This document shows, piece after piece, positions 1-4,758 of a DNA stretch of 9,774 nucleotides. This DNA comes from Candidatus Omnitrophota bacterium. GTDB taxonomy: Bacteria; Omnitrophota; Gorgyraeia; Gygaellales; Profunditerraquicolaceae. The stretch's first letter is position 1. Each line of letters begins with the position of its first letter. The stretch spans positions 1 through 9,774 of the forward strand of contig JAQUKF010000040.1 of the NCBI GenBank assembly GCA_028719265.1, in the 5' to 3' direction. The translations under genes were made by a program, and so were the position numbers. The notes beneath the pieces were generated by a model. The model saw nothing but the letters and a program-made list of their open reading frames with translations. It was not told the DNA's origin and made no database searches.

Positions 1-29
1 TTTTCGCGAATAAACCTGATATCCAGCAT
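1..29 (-). CDS. serS: Seryl-tRNA synthetase, N-terminal fragment (cut by window edge)
   Basis: Reading leftward from an ATG at 29-27 gives MLDIRFIRE before the window ends. This matches the very conserved start of bacterial seryl-tRNA synthetases (typically MLDIKFIRENP), which opens the N-terminal tRNA-binding coiled-coil domain. SerRS charges tRNA-Ser with serine in the cytoplasm. The ATG lies 12 nt after the rtcB stop and is preceded by an AGAAGG sequence about 8 nt upstream, a usable ribosome-binding site, so it would be the third protein gene of an archease-rtcB-serS transcript. Only nine residues are visible, so the call rests on a short but distinctive match and on the good start context. 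The rest of the gene lies outside the window. Confidence 0.7.
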
Positions 30-41
30 TCTTTCTACCTT

Positions 42-1505
42 CTACCCTTTAATAACCCCCACTGGCCGCATTCTGCATACGCGCTTGGCCAGGCCGGCGT
101 TATGCACGACATTAACTACCTCATTTACATCCTTATATACCGAAGGGGCCTCCTCGACCAGCGTGTTACGGCCGGAAGTTTTTACTATTATACCTTTAGA
201 TTCCAATTCTTTCAACAACATATCTGGCCTGATAGATCTCATGGCGGCGGTGCGTGATTTTAACCGCCCTGCTCCGTGACAAACGCTGCCGAAGGTCTCC
301 TGCATCGCCTTCTGCGTACCAACCAAAAGATAAGAATTCCTTCCCATGTCACCGGGAATAATTACGGGCTGGCCTATATCTTTATACTTGCCGGGCAGGG
401 CCGGATGCCCTGGGCCAAAGGCCCGGGTGGCGCCCTTACGGTGCACACAGAGTTCCTTGCTCCTGCCGCCAACCTCATGCCTTTCGATCTTGGCGATATT
501 GTGGGCAACGTCGTAAACCAAAGACATCCCCAGCTTCTGCCATGAACAGCCAAACACCTTTTCGAATGCTTTACGGGTCAAATGCATCAGGCACTGGCGG
601 TTACACCAAGCATAATTTGCCGCGCATTTCATCGCCGACAAATAAGCCCTGCCTTCAGCGGAAGAAACCGGGGCGCAGGCGAGCTGCCGGTCGGGAACAT
701 TTATCCCGTAACGTGCCAGGCTTGCAATCATACTGCGCGAGTAATCTTCGCAAATTTGATATCCTAATCCGCGGGAGCCGGAATGGATCTCAACCATCAC
801 CTGTCCTAAACTGAGCCCTAAAGTATCGCTTGCCTGCCGGTCATAAAGCCGGTCAATAATCTGAATCTCCAGGAAATGATTCCCGGAACCCAATGTGCCT
901 GATTGTGTTTTACCTCTCTTTAAAGCCCGCTCCGAAACATACTGAGGATCGGCTCCGGCCATGGCGCCGTTCTCCTCAGTGTATTCAAGATCTTCTGCCG
1001 CTCCATAGCCGTTTTCTACAGCCCAACTGCTCCCTTTTGACAATATAGCCTTTTCATCTTTCGGGCTTAATCTTATATCTCCTTCGGACCCTACGCCCGA
1101 AGGCACATCGGAAAACAGGTGATAAATCAAATCCCCGACCTTATCCTTGATATCGTCATATTCAAGGCTGGTTTTTAACAAACGAACTCCGCAGTTTATA
1201 TCAAACCCCACTCCTCCGGGAGAGATAACCCCGCCCTCTTCGATATCCGTAGCCGCTACTCCTCCAATCGGAAAACCATACCCCCAATGGATATCGGGCA
1301 TAGCCAGGGAATTATTAACTATCCCGGGGAGGAAGGCAACATTAGCTACCTGCTCCAAGGCTTTGTCCTGATAGATATCCTTCAAGAGTTTCTCATCTGC
1401 ATAAACCAGACCGCTTACGCGCATCCCGGGCTTATAGCTGCGCGGGATACGCCAACGGTAATCGTCGATTTTCTCCAGGGAAATATTCCCAAGCATGTTA
1501 GACAT
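42..1505 (-). CDS. rtcB: RNA-splicing ligase RtcB (3'-phosphate/5'-OH RNA ligase)
   Basis: RtcB joins RNA 2',3'-cyclic phosphate or 3'-phosphate ends to 5'-OH ends using GTP and Mn2+, acting in tRNA splicing or RNA repair. The 487-residue product is full length for the family. Visible active-site residues are Cys105 (DINCGVR), His210 (GSGNHFLE), His241 (HSGSRGLG), His335 (AHNIAK) and His410 (CHGAGR). They match the Pyrococcus metal ligands C98, H203, H234 and H329 and the guanylylated H404 at a constant offset of 6-7, so the enzyme should be active. I chose ATG at 1505, preceded by AGAGGT with about 8 nt spacing; a TTG at 1508 is the alternative. The start overlaps the archease stop by 8 nt, implying translational coupling. 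Archease upstream is RtcB's known activator, and probable serS follows 12 nt downstream. Confidence 0.97.
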   Translation of the reverse strand: MSNMLGNISLEKIDDYRWRIPRSYKPGMRVSGLVYADEKLLKDIYQDKALEQVANVAFLPGIVNNSLAMPDIHWGYGFPIGGVAATDIEEGGVISPGGVGFDINCGVRLLKTSLEYDDIKDKVGDLIYHLFSDVPSGVGSEGDIRLSPKDEKAILSKGSSWAVENGYGAAEDLEYTEENGAMAGADPQYVSERALKRGKTQSGTLGSGNHFLEIQIIDRLYDRQASDTLGLSLGQVMVEIHSGSRGLGYQICEDYSRSMIASLARYGINVPDRQLACAPVSSAEGRAYLSAMKCAANYAWCNRQCLMHLTRKAFEKVFGCSWQKLGMSLVYDVAHNIAKIERHEVGGRSKELCVHRKGATRAFGPGHPALPGKYKDIGQPVIIPGDMGRNSYLLVGTQKAMQETFGSVCHGAGRLKSRTAAMRSIRPDMLLKELESKGIIVKTSGRNTLVEEAPSVYKDVNEVVNVVHNAGLAKRVCRMRPVGVIKG

Positions 1506-1920
1506 CAAAAATTACCTCTGCCTGCCATATCAAACCGGATTTGTAAATCTTAAGCTGATGGTAAGTGGCGGCCTTGATCTCCGTATTAACCTTATAATTC
1601 CTTATATCGCTGCCTGTGGCAACGGCATCAATAGACTTGTCGTCAATATGGTTTATCTTGATGTCTTCGAAGGCCAGGGATTCTGCGGCGGATACCGATA
1701 TCAGCTCGTTCAGCCAATTAACAAAAAGCTCCTCGGTATCGGAGGCCTTTTGCCTAATGATGATCTTATGTCTTTGAGGGTACCGAAAGGGCTGTCTTTC
1801 CAGAGAAAGGCTGGTCAGGGCAAGGGCGGCTTTTTTAAACAACCCCGCCAGGGAGATAGATCTGATCCTGATAGCGATATCTGCGGTGTGCTCTATGGGC
1901 TGGTAAGGAACTCTTTTCAT
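1498..1920 (-). CDS. Archease, RtcB activator
   Basis: Archease is a small metal-binding protein that speeds RtcB guanylylation and allows multiple turnovers. The 140-residue product has the usual family length and its hallmarks: EHTAD at residues 10-14, acidic Asp61/Glu63/Glu64 in the middle, EIKAATYH at 114-121, and the C-terminal VIFDV ending in the conserved acidic position. Its stop overlaps the rtcB start by 8 nt, so the partners would be made in a coupled way, which strongly supports the call. ATG at 1920 follows a GAGG only 3 nt upstream, a short spacing, and that site lies in a perfect hairpin (see 1921-1938). The gene begins 44 nt after the 3' end of tRNA-Lys with no terminator visible between them, so co-transcription with the tRNA is likely. 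Confidence 0.95.
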   Translation of the reverse strand: MKRVPYQPIEHTADIAIRIRSISLAGLFKKAALALTSLSLERQPFRYPQRHKIIIRQKASDTEELFVNWLNELISVSAAESLAFEDIKINHIDDKSIDAVATGSDIRNYKVNTEIKAATYHQLKIYKSGLIWQAEVIFDV

Positions 1921-1938
1921 CTACCTCGGAATAGGTAG
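1921..1938 (-). promoter_or_regulatory. Hairpin enclosing the archease ribosome-binding site
   Basis: On the minus strand, CTACCT and AGGTAG form a perfect 6-bp stem around the loop ATTCCG. The 3' arm contains the Shine-Dalgarno GAGG/AGGT and directly abuts the archease ATG at 1920. Folding would hide the ribosome-binding site. The inverted repeat is seen directly; a role in controlling archease-rtcB translation is inferred. With only six pairs it may be marginal in vivo. Confidence 0.45.
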
Positions 1939-1964
1939 CCGGAATAAAGCTCTAAGAAATTTAT

Positions 1965-2037
1965 TGGGCCATGTAGGAGTCGAACCTACGACCTTGACAT
2001 TAAGAGTGTCCTGCTCTGCCAATTGAGCTAATGGCCC
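1965..2037 (-). tRNA. tRNA-Lys (anticodon CUU)
   Basis: The 73-nt sequence folds as a standard cloverleaf. It has a perfect 7-bp acceptor stem (GGGCCAT with ATGGCCC), D-stem GCTC/GAGC with loop AATTGGCA, anticodon loop CTCTTAA with anticodon CTT at 2004-2002 (reads AAG), a 5-nt variable loop, T-arm GTAGG-TTCGACT-CCTAC, and discriminator A at 1965. The outermost anticodon-stem pair (27-43) is a G-A mismatch, a small oddity. No 3' CCA is encoded, so CCA must be added after transcription. It lies between a structured leader with two promoter candidates and the archease-rtcB genes, and no intron is visible. Confidence 0.97.
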
Positions 2038-2137
2038 CAGAATTCCAGATATTCATACATCCCATTAGCTCATGCCCCTGGGGACGAGCTAATGGCCGTT
2101 AAGATCCAGAATTATCTATACACATCGATCCATGCCC
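2025..2137 (-). repeat. Diverged tandem duplication (about 61 bp) carrying a copy of the tRNA-Lys 5' end
   Basis: The 12-mer GGCCATTAGCTC occurs at 2036-2025, where it is bases 2-13 of tRNA-Lys, and again at 2097-2086, a period of 61 bp. Upstream of each copy lie related blocks: GGGCATG at 2137-2131 and 2077-2071 (period 60), GATGT followed by an AT-rich stretch, and CTGGA. The two units have diverged by small insertions and deletions. The simplest reading is a tandem duplication of the tRNA leader plus the first tRNA bases, or the remnant of a deleted second tRNA gene. The matches are seen directly; the history is inferred. Confidence 0.65.
2062..2095 (-). promoter_or_regulatory. Stable leader hairpin built from tRNA-Lys-like sequence
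   Basis: A perfect 10-bp inverted repeat, CCATTAGCTC at 2095-2086 and GAGCTAATGG at 2071-2062, encloses a 14-nt loop that itself contains CCCC and GGGG able to pair (2083-2075). One arm is identical to bases 4-13 of the downstream tRNA-Lys, so the other arm can also pair with the tRNA acceptor/D region. No U-run follows, so it is not a typical intrinsic terminator. It lies in the transcribed leader if either upstream promoter is used. Its role (processing signal, decoy or alternative fold) is unknown. Confidence 0.55.
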
Positions 2138-2139
2138 AA
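2111..2139 (-). promoter_or_regulatory. Candidate sigma70-type promoter P2 for tRNA-Lys/archease/rtcB
   Basis: TTGGGC (2139-2134) as -35 is separated by exactly 17 bp from GATAAT (2116-2111) as -10. The -10 matches consensus at 5 of 6 positions and the -35 at 3 of 6. Transcription would start near 2104, about 67 nt before the tRNA. The same GATAAT -10 with 17-bp spacing occurs in the promoter at 2777-2805. Confidence 0.4.
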
Positions 2140-2171
2140 AAGGCAGGAACTGCGGTATAAGGTCAAGAGGT

Positions 2172-2200
2172 ATTCTAACCTAAAACCGCTTATTTTGCAA
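2172..2200 (-). promoter_or_regulatory. Candidate sigma70-type promoter P1 for the tRNA-Lys/archease/rtcB transcript
   Basis: TTGCAA (2200-2195) and TAGAAT (2177-2172) are 17 bp apart, with 4/6 and 5/6 matches to consensus. Start of transcription would be near 2165, giving a leader of about 128 nt before the tRNA that contains the hairpin at 2062-2095. It lies between the stop of the MORN-repeat gene (2233) and P2. The 195-base region 2038-2232 holds these promoters and the repeat/hairpin structures but no gene. Confidence 0.45.
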
Positions 2201-2232
2201 CTTCAATTTGAATTAACGGAACCGGATAAACC

Positions 2233-2733
2233 TTATTTGGCTGAATTTGCTTTGGGCAATACTGCTGCGCTATTGGGCTTGCGGTCTTTCATCTGCCCGT
2301 CCTCGTAAACATCTACATATATCAATTCACCCGTTGCCCGGTAAGTCTTGGATACCCCGTCTAATTTGCCGTCTTTATAACTCATTTCAGCCTGAAGCTT
2401 GCCGTTCTCGAAATAGAATCTGGAAACGCCATTAGACTGATCGTTCTTATAATTTACCCTCGCCTGCACCTTCCCGCTTTCGAAATAAAAGGTAGCCGGA
2501 CCTTCTTTTTTCCCGTCTTTATAGGTGATCTGCAGCTTCAGGCGGCCGCTTGGATAATAAGATTTAACCACCCCTTCCTGCTTGCCGTCCTTGGTCCTGC
2601 CTGTTTCCCGCAACTTGCCGTCCGTATAATAGGATTTGGAGACCCCACAGCCCTTTGTAGCTGACTTTATCAGAAAAAAACCTATGACCAAACCTACGAT
2701 AATTATACCAGTCAACAAGATGGCCTTCTTCAT
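2233..2733 (-). CDS. Membrane-anchored MORN_2/YwqK-type repeat protein
   Basis: The product has 166 residues. After MKK, residues 4-22 form one hydrophobic segment (signal anchor or uncleaved signal). Five tandem repeats follow with an exact 24-residue period, beginning at Tyr35, Tyr59, Tyr83, Tyr107 and Tyr131. Each resembles YYxxGKLxxxxxYKDGKxxG, the MORN_2 pattern seen in proteins annotated as YwqK-family antitoxins. The C-terminal tail (about 150-166) is polar and low in structure. The repeats would form a beta-hairpin sheet outside the inner membrane. ATG at 2733 follows AAAGGAG at good spacing, and an own promoter is visible at 2777-2805. The YwqK antitoxin label comes from annotation lineage; no toxin gene is nearby, so I would not call this a toxin-antitoxin system. 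Specific function is unknown. Confidence 0.9.
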   Translation of the reverse strand: MKKAILLTGIIIVGLVIGFFLIKSATKGCGVSKSYYTDGKLRETGRTKDGKQEGVVKSYYPSGRLKLQITYKDGKKEGPATFYFESGKVQARVNYKNDQSNGVSRFYFENGKLQAEMSYKDGKLDGVSKTYRATGELIYVDVYEDGQMKDRKPNSAAVLPKANSAK

Positions 2734-2776
2734 GAGTCTCTCCTTTGCCGCCTTAAGCTAATTTAAAAGTATTTTT

Positions 2777-2805
2777 ATTATCCCGCCATTACGGATTAAA
2801 ATCAA
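2777..2805 (-). promoter_or_regulatory. Candidate promoter of the MORN-repeat gene
   Basis: TTGATT (2805-2800) and GATAAT (2782-2777) are separated by 17 bp, with 4/6 and 5/6 consensus matches. An A-rich stretch lies just upstream, like an UP element. The predicted start near 2770 gives a leader of about 37 nt containing AAAGGAG before the ATG at 2733. Confidence 0.55.
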
Positions 2806-2822
2806 CTTATTTTTAATGCATC

Positions 2823-3017
2823 TCAGAAAATAACCAGGGCCATAAAACTTAACAAGATTATGAGTGCCAAAAAAGCGATAATTACCGCAGGACGGGGATA
2901 GCGCAATTTCCCGAAAAAACCTACCGGACGACGGAGGCTTTCCCCGCAATAAAGACACAACAAGGCATCGTCGTCATAAATGGGATTCTTGCAATGCGGG
3001 CAGATATAAACCGGCAT
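2823..3017 (-). CDS. Small zinc-ribbon protein with C-terminal membrane segment
   Basis: This 64-residue protein starts with a zinc-ribbon: CPHC at residues 6-9 and CLYC at 21-24 would bind one zinc. A basic linker (about 29-42) leads to a single hydrophobic helix at about 43-64 that reaches the C-terminus, a tail-anchored layout with the zinc-ribbon probably cytoplasmic. ATG at 3017 lies 18 nt after the stop of the TPR lipoprotein gene. No good Shine-Dalgarno is visible, so translation probably depends on coupling to that gene. Both CxxC pairs and the membrane helix fall in one frame, which argues for a real gene despite its size. Function is unknown; such small proteins are common and not assigned to a pathway. 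Confidence 0.8.
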   Translation of the reverse strand: MPVYICPHCKNPIYDDDALLCLYCGESLRRPVGFFGKLRYPRPAVIIAFLALIILLSFMALVIF

Positions 3018-3035
3018 TCTGCAGGCGGATTCCCG

Positions 3036-3377
3036 TTATCTTTCCCTGCCGGAGGCTTTCTTCAGCTTCTCGACCAACTCCAGGAATTTAGAATCAACTT
3101 TGATCCCCAACGCCTCAGCCTTGTGTATATCCTGCCAGCTCTTGTCGTATTCCTTCTTATGAAAATAGGCAGCGGCCCTGTTATAATAAGCCCCGGCGTA
3201 ATCAGGCTTATTTTTAATGGCCTCGCTGAAGACGGCGATTATCTCATCCAGCTCCTTCTGATCGACGACAACCGGCTGCTGCGGCTTAACAACAACTTCC
3301 TGAGGTGCTTTGCTTTCCTTTGCGACTGTGGCGCAACCAGCCAGCGCCAAACACAGAAAAATTATAGCCCTGTTCAT
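3036..3377 (-). CDS. TPR-containing lipoprotein
   Basis: The 113-residue product has a lipoprotein signal peptide with a clean lipobox, L12-A-G-C15, so Cys15 should be lipidated and the mature protein anchored in the membrane facing the periplasm. A Val/Pro/Gln-rich linker (about 24-38) precedes a helical region. Residues 62-93 (AGAYYNRAAAYFHKKEYDKS and onward) fit a TPR unit, with a partial unit before it (about 42-60). Such small TPR lipoproteins usually mediate protein-protein contacts, but no partner is evident. ATG at 3377 follows a very purine-rich GGGAGGGG ribosome-binding site and an extended -10 promoter at 3399-3407. The zinc-ribbon gene follows 18 nt downstream, probably in the same transcript. 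Confidence 0.88.
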   Translation of the reverse strand: MNRAIIFLCLALAGCATVAKESKAPQEVVVKPQQPVVVDQKELDEIIAVFSEAIKNKPDYAGAYYNRAAAYFHKKEYDKSWQDIHKAEALGIKVDSKFLELVEKLKKASGRER

Positions 3378-3398
3378 TTTCGCCCCTCCCTTTTATCT

Positions 3399-3407
3399 AT
3401 TATACCA
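3399..3407 (-). promoter_or_regulatory. Extended -10 promoter for the TPR lipoprotein/zinc-ribbon genes
   Basis: The minus strand reads TGGTATAAT at 3407-3399: a perfect TATAAT preceded by the extended TGn motif. No -35 stands at 17 bp; TTGATT is 20 bp away. Transcription would start near 3392, leaving about a 15-nt leader with the GGGAGGGG ribosome-binding site before the ATG at 3377. The promoter sits in the 49-nt gap after the DUF192 gene. Confidence 0.6.
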
Positions 3408-3426
3408 CTTTATATGCATAAAATAA

Positions 3427-3891
3427 TCAAAATTGCAGTATATCCCCGGGCCTCAAACCGATCTTTTCCGCGCTGCCGGAATTCAATTCCAGCACGTACA
3501 TGGCTTCCTCCTGAGGATGGATAGTTTCGTAAACCTGCGCATCCCCGGGCCTGGCGTCCTTTTTTATAAAAACAACACGCTTCTCCCTGTCCATCCAGAT
3601 TATATCCAGAGGGACATAGGTATTTTTCATATAGAACGACCTGCGTGCCTCGTCTTCGTATACAAAAAGCATACCAGAATCAGCAGGAAGGTTTTTTATA
3701 AACATCAACCCTCTCTCCTGGTCCTGCTTCGTCTCTGCTATCTCTACAAAAAAGGTATTCCCCCTGAAATCAACCGCCTTTTTTCCGCCCGCGCAACAGC
3801 CGGCAGGTAAAAATAAACTGAATACGGCAGATAATAAAACTAAGACAAACAAAGGGTACATTTTCCTGCCGTAAGAGTCCATATGTTTCAT
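3427..3891 (-). CDS. DUF192 family protein with N-terminal signal peptide (possible lipoprotein)
   Basis: The 154-residue product has a hydrophobic export signal (about 12-29) followed by PAGCC at 29-33, which resembles a weak lipobox with Cys32. The DUF192 domain fills about 38-152: RGLMF at 60-64, GMLFVY at 73-78, FYMKNTYVPLDIIW at 86-99, and the C-terminal motif IGLRPGDIL at 144-152. The biochemical role of DUF192 is not established. The frame stays open into the tRNA-Arg gene, so upstream starts there are unlikely. I favour ATG at 3891, 9 nt after the tRNA; ATG at 3882 and 3861 are alternatives, and none has a convincing Shine-Dalgarno at ideal spacing. Expression probably depends on processing of a transcript shared with tRNA-Arg and the radical SAM gene, since no promoter is visible in between. 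Confidence 0.88.
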   Translation of the reverse strand: MKHMDSYGRKMYPLFVLVLLSAVFSLFLPAGCCAGGKKAVDFRGNTFFVEIAETKQDQERGLMFIKNLPADSGMLFVYEDEARRSFYMKNTYVPLDIIWMDREKRVVFIKKDARPGDAQVYETIHPQEEAMYVLELNSGSAEKIGLRPGDILQF

Positions 3892-3900
3892 CAAATATCT

Positions 3901-3973
3901 TGCGCCTAGGTGGGCTCGAACCACCAGTAACCAGTTCCGAAGACTGGCGCCTTATCCATTAGGCAATAGGCGC
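3901..3973 (-). tRNA. tRNA-Arg (anticodon UCG)
   Basis: A 73-nt cloverleaf with a perfect 7-bp acceptor stem (GCGCCTA with TAGGCGC), D-stem GCCT/AGGC, anticodon stem CCAGT/ACTGG, loop CTTCGGA with anticodon TCG at 3940-3938 (reads CGA), a 5-nt variable loop, T-arm GGTGG-TTCGAGC-CCACC and discriminator A at 3901. No CCA is encoded. The 5' end is only 1 nt after the radical SAM stop codon, and the DUF192 start is 9 nt after its 3' end, so the tRNA is probably excised from a protein-coding transcript. Confidence 0.97.
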
Positions 3974-3974
3974 A

Positions 3975-4694
3975 TCAAATAATCTCTGCCCGGCTGCCGA
4001 GGATACTGCGGATCGTCTCCAGTTTCACTTTCTCTACGGGTAAAACATTCTTTTCCGCGGTAGAGCGCACCGGGGAATTAAGCTGGATCCTGTCCGGATT
4101 TATACGCTGTATCACCTTGCGCAGCCTCTCGACAGAATCGATATCGTCGTTCAGTCCGGACACAAACATAACCTCAAGCCATATCTGACCGCGGAATTCC
4201 CTGCGTAAAGCTATAAGACCGTCAATAATATCTTCCAGCCTTATGCCGGCAGCCGGACGATCGATCTGCCTGAACACTTCTTCATCCGCCGAATCCAGGG
4301 AAGGAACAATTAAATCCGCTCCCAGGATGGACTTACGCACAGACGGATCACCCAAAAGCGTAGAGTTGGTGATAACGGCAACCTTGGCCCCGGTCAACTC
4401 TTTCGAACGGACAATCAATTCTTCGATACAGGTACTGAGTGTCGGCTCTCCCAATCCGGAAAGAGTTACATAAGACAATTCTTTTGCTTCCTGCGGGTTA
4501 TTTTTAAGCCAAAGCTTAAGCTCGGCAATGATATCATCGGCTCGGGCATATTCGCCCCTTCCGGACACGACGGAAGGAGTCCTCCCCCATTGACAATATA
4601 TGCAATTCAGGTTGCACCTTTTATCCAGGCTCAGGCTCAAACCCAGGGACAATCCCAGTCTGCGTGATTTTATCGGACCATAAATATATTTCAT
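3975..4694 (-). CDS. COG0731-type (TYW1-like) radical SAM protein
   Basis: The 239-residue product opens with YGPIKSRRLGLSLG (residues 5-18), then the radical SAM cluster motif CNLNCIYCQ with Cys27, Cys31 and Cys34 to hold a [4Fe-4S] cluster that cleaves S-adenosylmethionine. The opening and CxxxCxxC context match the COG0731 group, related to the wyosine enzyme TYW1. A SAM-binding GEPTL follows at about 83-87, then ITNST and a SLDSAD stretch. Bacterial members have no settled substrate, so wyosine synthesis should not be assumed. ATG at 4694 is chosen as it begins just before YGPI, but it lacks a Shine-Dalgarno. A TTG at 4718 would add 8 residues and has AAGGGCG at good spacing, but that site lies in a strong hairpin (4703-4727). 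tRNA-Arg begins 1 nt after the TGA stop. Confidence 0.9.
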   Translation of the reverse strand: MKYIYGPIKSRRLGLSLGLSLSLDKRCNLNCIYCQWGRTPSVVSGRGEYARADDIIAELKLWLKNNPQEAKELSYVTLSGLGEPTLSTCIEELIVRSKELTGAKVAVITNSTLLGDPSVRKSILGADLIVPSLDSADEEVFRQIDRPAAGIRLEDIIDGLIALRREFRGQIWLEVMFVSGLNDDIDSVERLRKVIQRINPDRIQLNSPVRSTAEKNVLPVEKVKLETIRSILGSRAEII

Positions 4695-4702
4695 AATAGA
4701 CA

Positions 4703-4727
4703 GGGCGCTACTTATCAAGTAGCGCCC
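4703..4727 (-). terminator. Perfect 10-bp hairpin between the CBM48 and radical SAM genes (terminator or attenuator)
   Basis: GGGCGCTACT (4727-4718) pairs perfectly with AGTAGCGCCC (4712-4703) around the 5-nt loop TGATA. It lies 31 nt after the CBM48 stop and ends 8 nt before the radical SAM ATG. The sequence after it, TGTCTATT, is only moderately T-rich, so it could be a weak intrinsic terminator or a translational control element covering the AAGGG ribosome-binding site and the alternative TTG start. The stem is seen directly; function is inferred. Confidence 0.55.
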
Positions 4728-4758
4728 TTCGATCTAGCCGGCATTCCACGAAAAACAA

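Noticed and set aside
1495..1938. 147-codon plus-strand open frame opposite archease
   Set aside because: It is antisense to archease, which has its family motifs and overlaps rtcB as expected.
2025..2137. CRISPR-like or integrative-element attachment repeat at the tRNA
   Set aside because: There are only two diverged direct units with no spacers. The copied part is the tRNA 5' end rather than the 3' end usually used for integration, and no integrase is present.
2758..2958. 66-codon minus-strand frame overlapping the zinc-ribbon gene
   Set aside because: It lies in another frame of the zinc-ribbon gene and its downstream promoter region, and shows no domain. The zinc-ribbon frame has two CxxC pairs and a membrane helix.
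2233..3017. Toxin-antitoxin pair (YwqK-like protein plus small zinc-ribbon protein)
   Set aside because: The zinc-ribbon protein has no toxin features, the two genes have separate promoters, and the YwqK antitoxin label is not based on a visible toxin here.
3892..3924. Upstream extension of the DUF192 reading frame into tRNA-Arg
   Set aside because: The extra 11 codons come from the tRNA gene itself. The hydrophobic signal sequence is complete from the ATG at 3891.
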